NCBI GenBank assembly: GCA_914767715.1
Contig: OU612069.1
Coordinates: forward strand, 15,809,387-15,869,386
Length of the DNA: 60,000 bases
Source: Membranipora membranacea
Lineage: Eukaryota > Bryozoa > Gymnolaemata > Cheilostomatida > Membraniporidae
Reading direction: 5' to 3'
The number at the start of each line of letters is the position of its first letter. The stretch's first letter is position 1. The translations under genes were made by a program, and so were the position numbers. The notes under the pieces were generated by a model. That model was not told where the DNA came from, ran no database searches, and saw nothing but the letters and a program-made list of their open reading frames with translations. Of the stretch, positions 41,001-52,455 are shown in pieces.

Positions 41001-44000
41001 TCATGCGTTTCTAAGCGAGTAAGGAATTCTGCCCAATTATTGGCCAATTTCCCCAGGACCGTACTTATCGATTTTTGTCAATTTCTTGCAAAACACCTCG
41101 ATAGAATACGCATCGTCACAGGGAGCTAATATTTTATATAAGATATGGGGAAGTCATCGCGAATGTCAAAACAGAGTTTCATGCGTTTCTAAGCGAGCAA
41201 GCAATTCATCCCAATTATTGGCCAATCTCCCCAGAACCGTACCTATCGATTTTCGTCAATTTCTGGCAAAACACCTCGATAGAATGCGCATAGTCACAGG
41301 GAACTAATAGTTTATATGAGATATAGGGACGTCATTGCGAACGTCAAAACAGAGTTTCAAGCGTTTCTAAGCGAGTAAGGAATTCTGCCCAATTATTGGC
41401 CAATTTCCCCAGGACCGTACCTATCGATTTTTGTCAATTTTTGCAAAACACCATGATCGAATACTCATCGTCAACGGGAGCTAATATTTTATATGAGATA
41501 TAGGGACGTCATCGCGAACGTCAAAACAGAGTTTCATGCGTTTCTAAGCGAGTAAGGAATTCTGCCCAATTATTGGCCAATTTCCCCAGGACCGTACCTA
41601 TCGATTTTTGTCAATTTCTTGCAAAACACCTCGATAGAATACGCATCGTCACAGGGAGCTAATACTTTATATGAGATATAGGGACGTCATTGCGAACTTC
41701 AAAACAGAGTTTCAAGTGTTTCTAAGTGAGTAAGGAATTCTGCCCAATTATTGGCCAATTTCCCCAGGACCGTACCTATCGATTTTTGTCATTTTTTGCA
41801 AAACACCATGATAGAATACTCATCGTCAACAGGAGCTAATATTTTATATGAGATATAGGGAAGTCATCGCGAACGTCAAAACAGAGTTTCATGCGTTTCT
41901 AAGCGAGTAAGGAATTCTGCCCAATTATTGGCCAATTTCCCCAGGACCGTACTTATCGATTTTTGTCAATTTCTCGCAAAACACCTCGATAGAATACGCA
42001 TCGTCACAGGGAGCTAATATTTTATATAAGATATGGGGAAGTCATCGCGAACGTCAAAACAGAGTTTCATGCGTTTCTAAGCGAGCAAGCAATTCATCCC
42101 AATTATTGGCCAATCTCCCCAGGACCGTACCTATCGATTTTCGTCAATTTCTGGCAAAACACCTCGATAGAATGCGCATAGTCACAGGGAGCTAATATTT
42201 TATATGATATATAGGGACGTCATTGCGAACGTCAAAACAGAGTTTCAAGCGTTTCTAAGCGAGTAAGGAATTCTGCCCAATTATTGGCCAATTTCCCCAG
42301 GACCGTACCTATCGATTTTTGTCAATTTCTTGCAAAACACCTCGATAGAATACGCATCGTCACAGGGAGCTTTTACTTTATATGAGATATAGGGACGTCA
42401 TCGCGAACGTCAAAACAGAGTTTCATGCGTTTCTAAGCGAGTAAGGAATTCTGCCCAATTATTGGCCAATTTCCCCAGGACCGTACCTATCGATTTTTGT
42501 CAATTTCTTGCAAAACACCTCGATAGAATACACATCGTCACAGGGAACTAATATTTTATATGAGATATAGGGACGTCATCGCGAATGTCAAAACAGAGTT
42601 TCAAGTGTTTCTAAGTGAGTAAGGAATTCTGCCCAATTATTGGCCAATTTCCCCAGGACCGTACCGATCGATTTTTGTCAATTTCTTGCAAAACACCTCG
42701 ATAGAATACGCATCGTCACAGGGAGCTAATATTTAATACGAGATATAGGGACGTCATTGCGAACTTCAAAACAGAGTTTCATGCGTTTCTAAGCGAGTAA
42801 GGAATTCTGCCCAATTATTGGCCAATTTCCCCAGGACCGTACCTATCGATTTTTGTCATTTTTTGCAAAACACCATGATAGAATACTCATCGTCAACAGG
42901 AGCTAATATTTTATATGAGATATAGGGACGTCATCGCGAACGTCAAAACAGAGTTTCATGCGTTTCTAAGCAAGTAAGGAAAACTGGCCAATTATTGGCC
43001 AATTTCCCCAGGACCGTACTTATCGATTTTTGTCAATTTCTTGCAAAACACCTCGATAGAATACGCATCGTCACAGGGAGCTAATATTTTATATGAGATA
43101 TAGGGACGTCATCGCGAATGTCAAAACAGAGTTTCATGCGTTTCTAAGCGAGCAAGCAATTCATCCCAATTATTGGCCAATCTCCCCAGGACCGTACCTA
43201 TCGATTTTCGTCAATTTCTGGCAAAACACCTCGATAGAATGCGCATAGTCACAGGGAGCTAATATTTTATATGATATATAGGGACGTCATTGCGAACGTC
43301 AAAACAGAGTTTCAAGCGTTTCTAAGCGAGTAAGGAATTCTGCCCAATTATTGGCCAATTTCCCCAGGACCGTACTTATCGATTTTTGTCAATTTCTTGC
43401 AAAACACCTCGATAGAATACGCATCGTCAACAGGAGCTAATATTTTATATGAGATATAGGGAAGTCATCGCGAACGTCAAAACAGAGTTTCATGCGTTTC
43501 TAAGCGAGTAAGGAATTCTGCCCAATTATTGGCCAATTTCCCCAGGACCGTACTTATCGATTTTTGTCAATTTCTCGCAAAACACCTCGATAGAATACGC
43601 ATCGTCACAGGGAGCTAATATTTTATATAAGATATGGGGAAGTCATCGCGAATGTCAAAACAGAGTTTCATGCGTTTCTAAGCGAGTAAGGAATTCTGCC
43701 CAATTACTGGCCAATTTCCCCAGGACCGTACCTATCGATTTTTGTCAATTTCTTGCAAAACACCTCGATAGAATGCGCATCGTCACAGGGAGCTAATACT
43801 TTATATGAGATATAGGGACGTCATCGCGAACGTCAAAACAGAGTTTCATGCGTTTCTAAGCGAGTAAGGAATTCTGCCCAATTATTGGCCAATTTCCCCA
43901 GGACCGTACCTATCGATTTTTGTCAATTTCTTGCAAAACACCTCGCTAGAATACACATCGTCACAGGGAACTAATATTTTATATGAGATATAGGGACGTC

Positions 44001-44784
44001 ATCGCGAATGTCAAAACAGAGTTTCAAGTGTTTCTAAGTGAGTAAGGAATTCTGCCCAATTATTGGCCAATTTCCCCAGGACCGTACCGATCGATTTTTG
44101 TCAATTTCTTGCAAAACACCTCGATAGAATACGCATCGTCACAGGGAGCTAATATTTAATATGAGATATAGGGACGTCATTGCGAACTTCAAAACAGAGT
44201 TTCATGCGTTTCTAAGCGAGTAAGGAATTCTGCCCAATTATTGGCCAATTTCCCCAGGACCGTACCTATCGATTTTTGTCATTTTTTGCAAAACACCATG
44301 ATAGAATACTCATCGTCAACAGGAGCTAATATTTTATATGAGATATAGGGACGTCATCGCGAACGTCAAAACAGAGTTTCATGCGTTTCTAAGCGAGTAA
44401 GGAATTCTGCCAAATTATTGGCCAATTTCCCCAGGACCGTACCTATCAATTTTCGTCAATTTCTGGCAAAACACCTCGATAGAATACGCATCGTCACAGG
44501 GAGCTAATATTTTATATGAGATATAGGGACGTCATTGCGAACGTCAAAACAGAGTTTCAAGCGTGTCTAATTGAGTAAGGAATTCTGCCCAATTATTGGC
44601 CAATTTCCCCAGGACCGTACCTATCAATTTTCGTCAATTTCTGGCAAAACACCTCGATAGAATACGCATCGTCACAGGGAGCTAATATTTTATATGAGAT
44701 ATAGGGACGTCATCGCGAACGTCAAAACAGCGTTTCATGCGTTTCTAAGCGAGTAAGGAATTCTGCCCAATTATTGGCCAATTA

Positions 44785-44838
44785 CCCAGCAAACGCAAAA
44801 TGTTTTTAAAATGTTTTGTACCTCGTGATAATGTTGTG
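44785..44838 (+). repeat. Left terminal inverted repeat of the large element
   Basis: The outer block 44785-44804 (CCCAGCAAACGCAAAATGTT) matches the reverse complement of the right end with one mismatch. A second conserved block at 44821-44838 (CCTCGTGATAATGTTGTG) pairs with 59119-59136. The spacing between the two blocks differs by about 23 bp from the right end. Confidence 0.88.
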
Positions 44839-44990
44839 ATCGGGTCATTGCATTCAAGAGCATACTCCCTGATATTGTTGTATGATATCGGGTTGACTGG
44901 CTGAAACGCAGCTCATTGGAGATATCATATTATTGTGTCTAAAACATCGCCCCAAAATGTTATTCCCATCACCTCACAAAATTATTTTTT

Positions 44991-45226
44991 GTAACATTAT
45001 CAGCAAGTTTTGACATAACGCTCTAACGACAAGCTATCCAAAATGTTCCCATAACTCCAATATAATATCTAGCAATATTGATATCCAATGTCTTTGTTTT
45101 AACAATTTTGTGTAACATTATCCACCTGTTGTGACATAACGTTCTAACGAGAAGTTTTCCAAAATGCTATGATAACTCCGATATAATATCCAGCATGATT
45201 GATATGCCATGTCCTTGTTGTAACAA
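44991..45226 (+). repeat. Left subterminal direct repeat, 121 bp x 2
   Basis: Two diverged copies start with GTAACATTATC at 44991 and 45112. They share, in register, GACATAACG, TCTAACGA, CCAAAATG, AACTCC, TATAATATC and TAACAA, always 121 bp apart. Subterminal tandem repeats often serve as transposase-binding sites in DNA transposons; that role is inferred here. Confidence 0.8.
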
Positions 45227-46749
45227 GGTGCACCGACTGTTACTGTAACATCTAGTGGAATTGACTATATGGCAATTTGACAAAAATGCTTTCATGACAC
45301 TCTGTTAATGTTCTGAATGACTTCGTGGAATGACATCACTACAACTTCTTGAAGCTTATCCAGCAATAACATCATGGCAAAACAGGTGTAAAATTGTTCT
45401 CTCAAAATCATTTTGTAACCTGACCAAAACAATATCAATGAATAATCATCAGTAATTATATGATTACTGTGTCTCAGAGCTTTGCAAAATTTTATCAATA
45501 GATATTACAGATAGTATATTTTATTATCTTTCATTTTATCTGTTTAGAAACATTTATTCTGACTGCAACTTGTGAGTGAATAAGTGGTTTCCACCATTTG
45601 AATAGCATATTTAGTTGTGGGAGGATTTTAGGCTAATGAGGCTTGGGTCAACGTCCGGTTGAGTGTGGTTTACAGGATTGAACAACTTGAAAGGTTGGAA
45701 AGGTTGATAGTCATGCTGCGGCCCATCATGCTGGGCTTTGACGATTGACGATTGGCTGTATTTTGCTGCAAGGCACGCAGCTGAGTTTAACGAGGTTTTA
45801 TGTTTGTGTTGCGAGTTCATATCATGTTCACCGTCTACCATATGTCCACAAGCAGTGCGAATAATAACCACCATACCAGTTCTAATTTGTTCTGAAAAAT
45901 TGACATTTCTAACCATCATTTTATGCGTGTCACATGGGCTTATGCAAAATGAACATCCGATGATGAATTGGGAGTTGTTCTCCCATGAACCATAATGTCA
46001 TTGGGACTGCATTACGTTTATCATCTAAGCATAACCCAGGAATTATACACAGATGCTACAATTCCGTACGCAAACTGGTTGGACCACATGCCATCGGAAT
46101 TTTAACTTCATGTAGGAAGATCATGTACAATAATATTAGCTGCTTTAAATTGGAAGATAGGAATCATACAATATGACTTTTTGTTGACTATGCAGGAATG
46201 TGCACAGCGTATCAAGTTTGAGAACTACCTCTATTTCTGTTTCAATGTTTAAAATCTGATGTCACAAAGAAAATCAGCCATACGTGGGCACAGCAACTGC
46301 CCTATATTTAATAAATTGCTTTGCTTGCTTCAACATAAATAACTGTAGAATAGAAATCCTTGAATTAGGAGAAAAACTATTGTAAACAATTTTATGCACA
46401 CACTTAACAAAGAGTTGCTCCAACTTGCATAAAAAATCACATTTATACATTGTTCGAATAAATTCCTAAGGTTCAAGGATTCCACACCATGCAATAATTG
46501 TTCATCACCTGAGGGATTGCTCATTGGGCACTATTGAACTACTTTTAGGGCCTGGTGTTGTCTGAATAAGTGGAAATTATATATCAAAAAAGCGATGCTC
46601 GAAGCTTTTCTTGATCTATTGTGAGGAGAAAACTCTGAGAAGGGCACAATCGGATCGTTAATCCTGATTGACCACTATGGCTAGATTTGACTTGAAGGCA
46701 GTCAGGGTAGAAATAGTTTGCAGGCAAACCAACAATAAACAATAGTGAT
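45227..46749. other. Unrecognised AT-rich DNA inside the large element
   Basis: I see no protein with a recognisable domain here on either strand. The first ~280 bp continue the style of the subterminal repeats (GTAACAT, ATGACA, CAAAAT words) but not in clear register. Small ORFs such as 45611-45919 (minus) and 45738-45995 (plus) overlap antisense to each other and show no motif. Confidence 0.6.
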
Positions 46750-46757
46750 CACTACAT
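46750..46757. repeat. 8 bp target-site duplication (left) of the hAT element
   Basis: CACTACAT immediately precedes the CATAGGTGCC terminus and is repeated perfectly at 47348-47355. Confidence 0.88.
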
Positions 46758-47347
46758 CATAGGTGCCCAAACTTGTCCTACCATGGGTCATATTCGCAGT
46801 TTAGAAAATGTCCATGGGCCAAGAGTAGTTATGCTTGGTGATTATTGATAGTCGCTAGGAGGCCCCATAACAAATATTTTGCTTCATAATTTTGAACATT
46901 GCATGAGGAAATAATTTTTGGGGCTAGTGAACTGACTAATCCAAATAATCACAATTCCTGGTTGAGGATTTTTCAAAACTGATTCCATTCGGAAAATTAG
47001 CAAATAAGCGAATAAGAGGGCGGCTTATAAAAACGGGAGAATCACAACCATTCAGGGGCGTATTGTAATTATTTTTGATGTAGATAACTAATTCAGCAAG
47101 TGGGAATTTTTTTGGTGTCCTTTTCTTGCAGACTGATGTTCTCTAGTTCTGTTCTCAATTCAGTTGTAGGCCAATCCATGTAAGTTTTTTCAGAAAACAG
47201 ACCATGTTGCATGGTATGAGTTATCAGGACATTTGCGCCCCGCATGAATTATCGCCGTTTGTAGAGTGTCACGATGGCAATTGAGCCACTTAAATTTGCT
47301 AGTTGTGGGCCACATTTGGCCCATGGGCCCTAATTAGGACACCCTTG
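46758..47347. mobile_element. Nested hAT-type non-autonomous element, 590 bp
   Basis: The element begins CATAGGTGCCCAAACTTGTCC and ends GGACACCCTTG; the inverse of the end is CAAGGGTGTCC, so the short TIR is CA(T/A)(A/G)GGTG(C/T)CC. Near both ends are GGGCC/GGCCCATGGGCC-like words typical of many hAT MITEs. It is bracketed by a perfect 8 bp duplication, CACTACAT, at 46750-46757 and 47348-47355. An 8 bp duplication is the hAT hallmark. It has no coding capacity, so it would depend on a transposase in trans. It lies inside the larger element and is therefore a later insertion. Confidence 0.88.
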
Positions 47348-47355
47348 CACTACAT
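47348..47355. repeat. 8 bp target-site duplication (right) of the hAT element
   Basis: CACTACAT immediately follows the ACACCCTTG terminus; it is the perfect partner of 46750-46757. Confidence 0.88.
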
Positions 47356-49425
47356 AGTCATGGTTTGAAGTTAAAATCTGGTTTTCAGTCTTCCTAAAAT
47401 TTAAACGAATTATAAAGTACATTTAGTACAAAAATTATCACATTTACATGTCCACTTTGAAATCTCAGCAAACGACAATTCAACTTTGAGACATGCATAA
47501 TGATTGATAGGGTTTGCTCCTCACACTTACATAGAAATTAATTAATCAAGGGTAAGTCCAACAAAAGAACTTTGCTGGCGAAGTGTTTGAGGATAAATAC
47601 CATCAATCAATCAAGCAATTTATCAGTTCACAATGTATTACAAGTGATCCCTAAAACTTCCGCCTCCATTACAATTCGGCAATCTAGACAACAAATTAGT
47701 TATTTTGGTATCACATTTATACGTGGCTGTCTGCGCTGAAGGTAAAAAGCTCACATTTAAAAATCAGAAATTGAAATTCTAGCGATACATACTACAGAAA
47801 TGATTCCTAAGAGAATGATTTACAGGGTGGATTTCTCCCTTTTGATTGTGACCCTGCCATCTTTTACCAAAGTGCCTAAGTAAACCCAGCTGAGGGGTTA
47901 GGGGGCGCTGGAAGCCCACCCAACGGGGTTCGGCGCAGAGCCCCGGCCCCAAAGCCTAGAGAGCAATTTTGGGCCTTTGCATTGCATTGACTGGGTTTTG
48001 TAGGAGTGTCTCAGGTGAAAATTCACAAGCAGATTACTAAAAGAATAAAGCAGTCAACCTAAATAGTATGGAACCTACAGCCACGATCGCCATCCCGAGC
48101 GCCATTAAGGGCTGCCTGTCGGTTGTTTTTTGTTGTAATCTATCTTATCATACAATCAAGGTGCTTGTTAATTAGATCAGGAATAATTCTGCCTGGTATC
48201 ATACCTAATAACCTAAAGCATGACATGACAAAGTATTCCAAATGACAGCCCCTTAATCGGCCGCCTGTATATCAACGATGTGTTTTTTCTGAGGGAGATC
48301 AATTAAATTAGCTTGAGCAGACACAGCTGAATTTTATTGTGAAAAAACTACGGAGCTTAGCTGACTTTGAACAAGAGAAAATCACAGATGAGTATGGGCT
48401 AATAAATTCTGTGTTAATTTGGCCTCAGTTCAATCTGTGCTAAATAAGGGACAGTTTGTTGACACCCTCTGATTATTATGATTATAACACTGGGCTAATA
48501 CAATTCACTGCTAAGCTTTTGATCCCACTGTTGAATATAGTTGATGATTGACTGTCCATTCATACAGTTATAAAATTGTCAATGTAAATAAACATACATC
48601 ATCTAGTATTGTCATTTACATGAAATAGGCCTATATTATGTAACTTTGCGGCGTAACCAGTTGATCAGGAGCGACTCAGAATGCAGGCAAATGGACCAAA
48701 CTTGGTCTAGTATACTAGGACATGGCCCTTATATTTTAATTAAGAGGTAACATGAGTGAATATAATTAGGCTGAGTATTATGTAACCTCAAGGTCAGATT
48801 ATCAAACCATTACTGGCTAGGTTTCATCTGGCTGAAAAGTGTGATGGCAGTCATAAGATCAAAGTGATAAACATCATGAAATTCCTTTGCCTTGATAATG
48901 ATCGGTCAATCACATGCAGGTATGGTGTAAGACTACCTGTCATACATGACAAGTTGGCAGACCCAGAAATCAGGGACAGGAGGTCTCCAAGGACGAACTA
49001 TAAACCCGGACTACCACTCTGCGTCCAAGAGTGTGGATGCAATTTAGGCCTAGTGTATAATATTTCCAAGCCAAAACTTGACTGTAAATTTTATTAATTT
49101 GCATAATTTTACCTCAATATGTGGATGAAATTGTCTTGATTTAACCAACTTGGGAGGAGCAGCTTTAACAACACTGGTAGGTAAGGCTCGAATATTGAAT
49201 AGCCACTTACAATACGTAATGTTAATAAGCAAATACATAGGTATGTGTACTGTGATGGTAGGAGAACACAGTAACTCTTGCAAAGGGTAGCTTCAAAAAC
49301 TTTCTGAGTAAAGGAAGCTGAAAAAGGGAGGAGAAAGGGAGATAGGGAGGGGATGGGAATTACCCCTAAAAACTGGGAGCCTCCCTACCAAAAAGGGAGA
49401 CTTGTCAGGTATGCTCCCTGCATGT
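47356..49425. other. Unrecognised non-coding DNA inside the large element
   Basis: No exon or domain was recognised on either strand. Local oddities are a short GC-rich patch at about 47890-47960 (GGGGTTAGGGGGCGCTGG and CAGAGCCCCGGCCCC) in otherwise AT-rich DNA, and a purine-rich stretch at about 49300-49360 (AAGGGAGGAGAAAGGGAG-like). The GC-rich patch resembles dispersed invertebrate repeats but I cannot assign it. Confidence 0.55.
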
Positions 49426-49476
49426 GATCACAGAGTAAGGATATATATATATATATATATATCCTTACTCTGTGAT
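49426..49476. repeat. (AT)n microsatellite at the centre of a perfect hairpin
   Basis: ATCACAGAGTAAGGAT (49426-49441) is followed by an (AT)n tract and then its perfect inverse ATCCTTACTCTGTGAT (49461-49476). The full 51 bp region is one perfect palindrome. It could be a minimal fold-back element or an AT-rich cruciform that grew by slippage. Confidence 0.9.
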
Positions 49477-49743
49477 GTGATCATAATGCTGTTGACTGTA
49501 GTAATAATTTTTTCTAAGTTTGCATTTGACATGATCTGGCAACTGTCACTGCGGGAGGTTAATCTTCGACTATGTTGTCCTTTTTATGAACTCAGGGACT
49601 GTGGAAATAGTGTACCGTAATCCCTCACCTATAGATCGCGCGACGTATAAGTGAAGGCGGCTATAAGAGAGTAGTATATAGACGCGACTATCATTTGAAG
49701 CATTATTATATTTAGTTTGGACCAAAACCTCTTATAATCACCG

Positions 49744-49817
49744 AAGATGAATAGCTCAGTGGTAGAGCGTTCGACTTGTAAACATGGAGTTGTGAGTTCG
49801 AAACACACTGAGGGCAG
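49744..49817 (+). ncRNA. tRNA-like sequence (Thr-TGT-like, degenerate)
   Basis: TAGCTCAGTGGTAGAGC matches a tRNA D-arm and pol III box A, and GAGTTCGAAAC resembles the T-loop and box B. The anticodon loop position reads CTTGTAA, which would give anticodon TGT (threonine). The anticodon stem and the acceptor stem do not pair properly, so a working tRNA is unlikely. It is probably a tRNA pseudogene or SINE remnant, and it lies within the MITE at 49613-49990. Confidence 0.65.
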
Positions 49818-49867
49818 TGTTTTTCCCAAAACTACTTAGTTCATTTGTAGTGAGTGTAGTGTAGTGA

Positions 49868-49920
49868 GTGTCTTAGAGCGGTGGGGTGTCTTATAGCTGT
49901 GGGGTGTCTTATAGCTGGAG
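49868..49920 (+). repeat. 18 bp minisatellite, 3 copies
   Basis: GTGTCTTA(G/T)AGC followed by (G/T)GTGGG recurs at 49868, 49886 and 49904. It lies inside the 3' half of the MITE at 49613-49990. Confidence 0.8.
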
Positions 49921-49990
49921 CTTTTTTATTTTTTCTGAGGGGGGTGATTCACTTATAAGTCCGGTGACTTATAGGTGAGGGATTACGGTA

Positions 49991-51901
49991 CAATTCCTCT
50001 GTCTGTTTAGACAGAATAGTTGTAGAATGCACTTTCTATTGAATAAGTCAGAGTCATACACTTAGGTGCAAGATTTACTAGCTTACAGACTATGCATGAT
50101 AATATCTCGCATTATTCAATTTCCATAGGCTAAGTAATTGGCTCATCCAACATTCCCTAAAACCAGAAACTGATTGATTCAGCAGCCACACGTTTCAAAA
50201 TTATTATGATGTAAACAATTTCAACAGTTCAATAAAAGGACAGATAATAGTGACTGCAAAATAAGCAGTAAGCCCAAAATTGACCAGGGGTCTATGAACA
50301 AGGTTTTTAGGCCACATAAATCTGTACGTACAGGGGGGGGGGGGGTTCTCCTAGTTTTCGCCACATTCTACTGCTCAATAATTTATTTTTAACTGTTACC
50401 AGTTCCTAGTCTAATTTAAGCTCGACAAATCTTCATCCATGCATTTTATATTGACCCAGGACGATTAAATGAGGCTAGGGTGTCAACTAAAATTTTTAAT
50501 AATTTTAATAATCTGTGGAGTGCCAAAGAAAACTATTTCTTTGTTTGTAAAGAAACAGGAAAAGGTTGAGACTTGATATAATTTATTACTTATTGTTTAT
50601 TATTATTTCTGAGCGATGAATGAAATAAAAAAAGCGACATGAAATTAAAAAGTCTACTTAAATGAAAAGCAAATTATATCGGCGAGTGAAAAAACTGTCA
50701 AAATTGCTATACAGCAGCATTTTGTTCAATGTTGATGTGTGTTTCGTGACACTAGTATAGACCTTATGACATGAATTAGCACTGCAGTGCACTGATGATT
50801 AATTATGCTTACTGCAACTGCTAACTGCAATTATGCTAACTGCATAATACAGAGGCACTACACAAATGATCATTGTGTAGACCACAACAAATACCTTATG
50901 ATATCAGGACCTATGATGTTATCTATAAATAGCAAAATTTATAAATAGCACATATGGATCACATTGACCTAGCTCAGTGTCAATCCTCTGGCATCCTGTG
51001 ACATCATGCATCTAACCCTAGCATAAAACATCTTGCTAAAATTTTACAGTATTTTCCGATTGTTCAGATGTTTTACCCAATCGCGGGCACTTGGTGTCAT
51101 GGTGTCAGGTAATCAACACACAGTCTTTTTCTGTGATTTGGTTCCGCTTTTTCGATGTTTGCCAGATTATAGGCAGTACCTAACTACTTGCATGTCCAAG
51201 CATGTCAAAGCATGATTTCCAAGCAATAGCTTAATACTAATTAAATAGTATATCTCCAAACAAGCTTTGATCTTTTGAGTGAATAATTTGGCCATTAATT
51301 TGACACTTGTTACCTGGTTATTTCGGAAAGTTTTATATTCGACTTTTAAACGTTTGCAGGGAAATGAGTATACGAGTCATCTTTCTGTCTAATTTACCCA
51401 GTCTCCCTATCTTATTTAAATTTTGTGCGAAATATATATTTTAATCAATTAAATATTTATGATCTGTGTCTGACACAATTAGCCTATTGATAATCTCATG
51501 CAGTTATAGCAATTCTACCCCATATCATTCCTATGCACACATGGTTGGAGCCACCAAAACTCGTTTGGGCTTCTTGTTGTACTAAGGTACACAAAGAGAC
51601 AACATCTTCATGTGCCGACTTTCTATTCATGATGAACACAGACAACAGTTTCATACACCCACATGAAATAATTACAGGGTTGTGTGAAATAGAGCTTATT
51701 TCAAGAATTGTGTTGTTACAATATGTGGTCAAAACATTTTATAATTGACCACTATTGATAAGCACCCTTGAGACTTGTAAAGCACAGCCAGCCGAATAAT
51801 TGTAGCTGGCATCAACCACTTGTGCCATCATAGGATACCTCATTCAATTGAAATCTAATCTGAAAACAACATCAGTAGCTCAAACTAGTACAGCAAAATA
51901 G
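49991..51901. other. Non-coding stretch upstream of the DUF4806-like gene
   Basis: No confident exon was seen. It contains a 13 bp G-homopolymer at 50333-50345, short direct repeats of TATAAATAGCA at 50924 and 50940, and ACTGC-rich repetition near 50815-50845. The promoter and any 5' exon of the downstream gene should lie here but cannot be fixed from the sequence. Confidence 0.55.
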
Positions 51902-52029
51902 CTCCAAAAGCACCATTGTATTACATCGTCAGCTCCCTTGGAAGAGAGGAAGTAAGCATTGTTAGCAGTAATTGGATCAAAAAGTCAACTTTATTAAAGG
52001 AAAAGGACAAGCTAAAACACTCAGTTGTG
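51902..52029 (+). CDS. First recognised exon: N-terminal W-I module
   Basis: The frame is open from 51889, after TAG at 51886-51888. It encodes APLYYIVSSLGREEV, then SIVSSNWIKK and a Lys-rich stretch ending SVV, followed by GTGAGT at 52030 (phase 0). DUF4806-type proteins typically start with a hydrophobic V-V-x-F strand and a V-V-P-x-x-W pattern, which this fits. The 5' border is uncertain: AG at 51900-51901 would give a phase-1 intron like the later ones. No in-frame ATG is present, so an upstream exon is expected. Confidence 0.65.
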
Positions 52030-52343
52030 GTGAGTCATAAATTTTCTTAGTGAAACACTTTTTTTTTAAATTTCCAATATTCAAATATGCAGTTTTATTT
52101 TAATGATTTCAAATCTATTTTTTAAGATTTATCAAGTTGGTTCATTTGAAAAGAGTGCCATATGGTTGAAATGCCCCAAATACTGATTTTTGGTATACAT
52201 TGGTGTTTAGCAGCGCCAACATGGATTGACAAGACAAAGCCTCGCAAGTGCATATGCCTTACTGATCTGTGGATATTCCAAATGTTATCTTGGATTCCTT
52301 TCTTATTGACTAGTGTAACAGCTGCTCTGATTATTTTTTCCAG

Positions 52344-52455
52344 AAATGCTATTGGCCACCACCCACCACAAACGCAAAAAGCCTCAGGAAGGAGCATGCA
52401 TTTCCAGATATTGGCAATTGGACGTTGTATGACGCGAAGATATTGCAGCTTACAG
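52344..52455 (+). CDS. Exon with the KCYWPP motif
   Basis: The acceptor is TTATTTTTTCCAG at 52343 and the donor GTAATG at 52456. The exon is 112 bp, phase 0 in and phase 1 out. It begins K-C-Y-W-P-P-P and continues to FPDIGNWTLYDAKILQLT. This is the most diagnostic exon: a Cys-x-Trp-Pro-Pro block followed ~20 residues later by a Trp and a basic/hydrophobic strand. Confidence 0.8.

Larger units (their letters stand above)
1..44783 (+). repeat. Satellite DNA array, ~178 bp monomer, ~250 copies
   Basis: The whole stretch is tandem monomers of 177-181 bp in one orientation. The guanine of the GTCAA motif falls at 6, 184, 362 and 543, giving periods of 178, 178 and 181. Each monomer carries a ClaI site (ATCGAT), usually an AatII site (GACGTC) and usually an EcoRI site (GAATTC). 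It also holds a CCAAT-rich dyad just before CCCCAGGACCGTACC. Types differ by linked changes: a 177 bp type with ACCATGATAGAATAC; a type with ATAAGATATGGGGAAGTC; a type with GCGCATAGTC and GATATATAG; a CGTTATTTG type; a TTTAATATG type; and a 181 bp type with ACCGCCGTACC. No gene, transposon or inverted monomer interrupts it before 44784. Centromeric or pericentromeric location is an inference from array size and monomer length only. Confidence 0.97.
49613..49990. mobile_element. TA-flanked MITE carrying a tRNA-like core
   Basis: The perfect 22 bp inverted repeats are at 49612-49633 (GTACCGTAATCCCTCACC then TATA) and 49970-49991. Looser inverted similarity continues inward, with CTTATAAGTGA-like words on both sides. 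The TA at 49613-49614 and 49989-49990 is the likely target duplication, as in Tc1/mariner-type elements. The core holds a degenerate tRNA-like sequence at about 49744-49817 and three 18 bp repeats starting GTGTCTTA at 49868, 49886 and 49904. No transposase is encoded. Confidence 0.85.

Noticed and set aside
371-41307. About two dozen nearly identical 64-79 residue open frames in the satellite, most starting QNTSIEYASSQGAN
   Set aside because: Most start at TTG, not ATG, and each simply spans one or two monomers of the ATAAGATATGG type, which happens to lack stops. They recur with the repeat and change with it; no codon constraint or splice context is visible.
1-44783. CENP-B box in the monomer
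   Set aside because: No TTCG....A..CGGG pattern is present in the monomer types I read.
1-44783. CRISPR-like array
   Set aside because: There are no constant repeats with unique spacers; the full 178 bp is the repeat, and the gene context is eukaryotic.
45611-45995. Overlapping small open frames on both strands as possible transposase remnants
   Set aside because: No catalytic or DNA-binding motif, no splice partners, and the frames are antisense to each other.
50333-50345. Thirteen-base G run as a functional G-quadruplex
   Set aside because: A single homopolymer without spaced G-tracts; more likely slippage or a sequencing-prone site.
50924-50948. Two TATAAATAG boxes as the promoter of the DUF4806-like gene
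   Set aside because: They are a short direct repeat in AT-rich DNA almost 1 kb from the first recognised exon; nothing else supports a transcription start.
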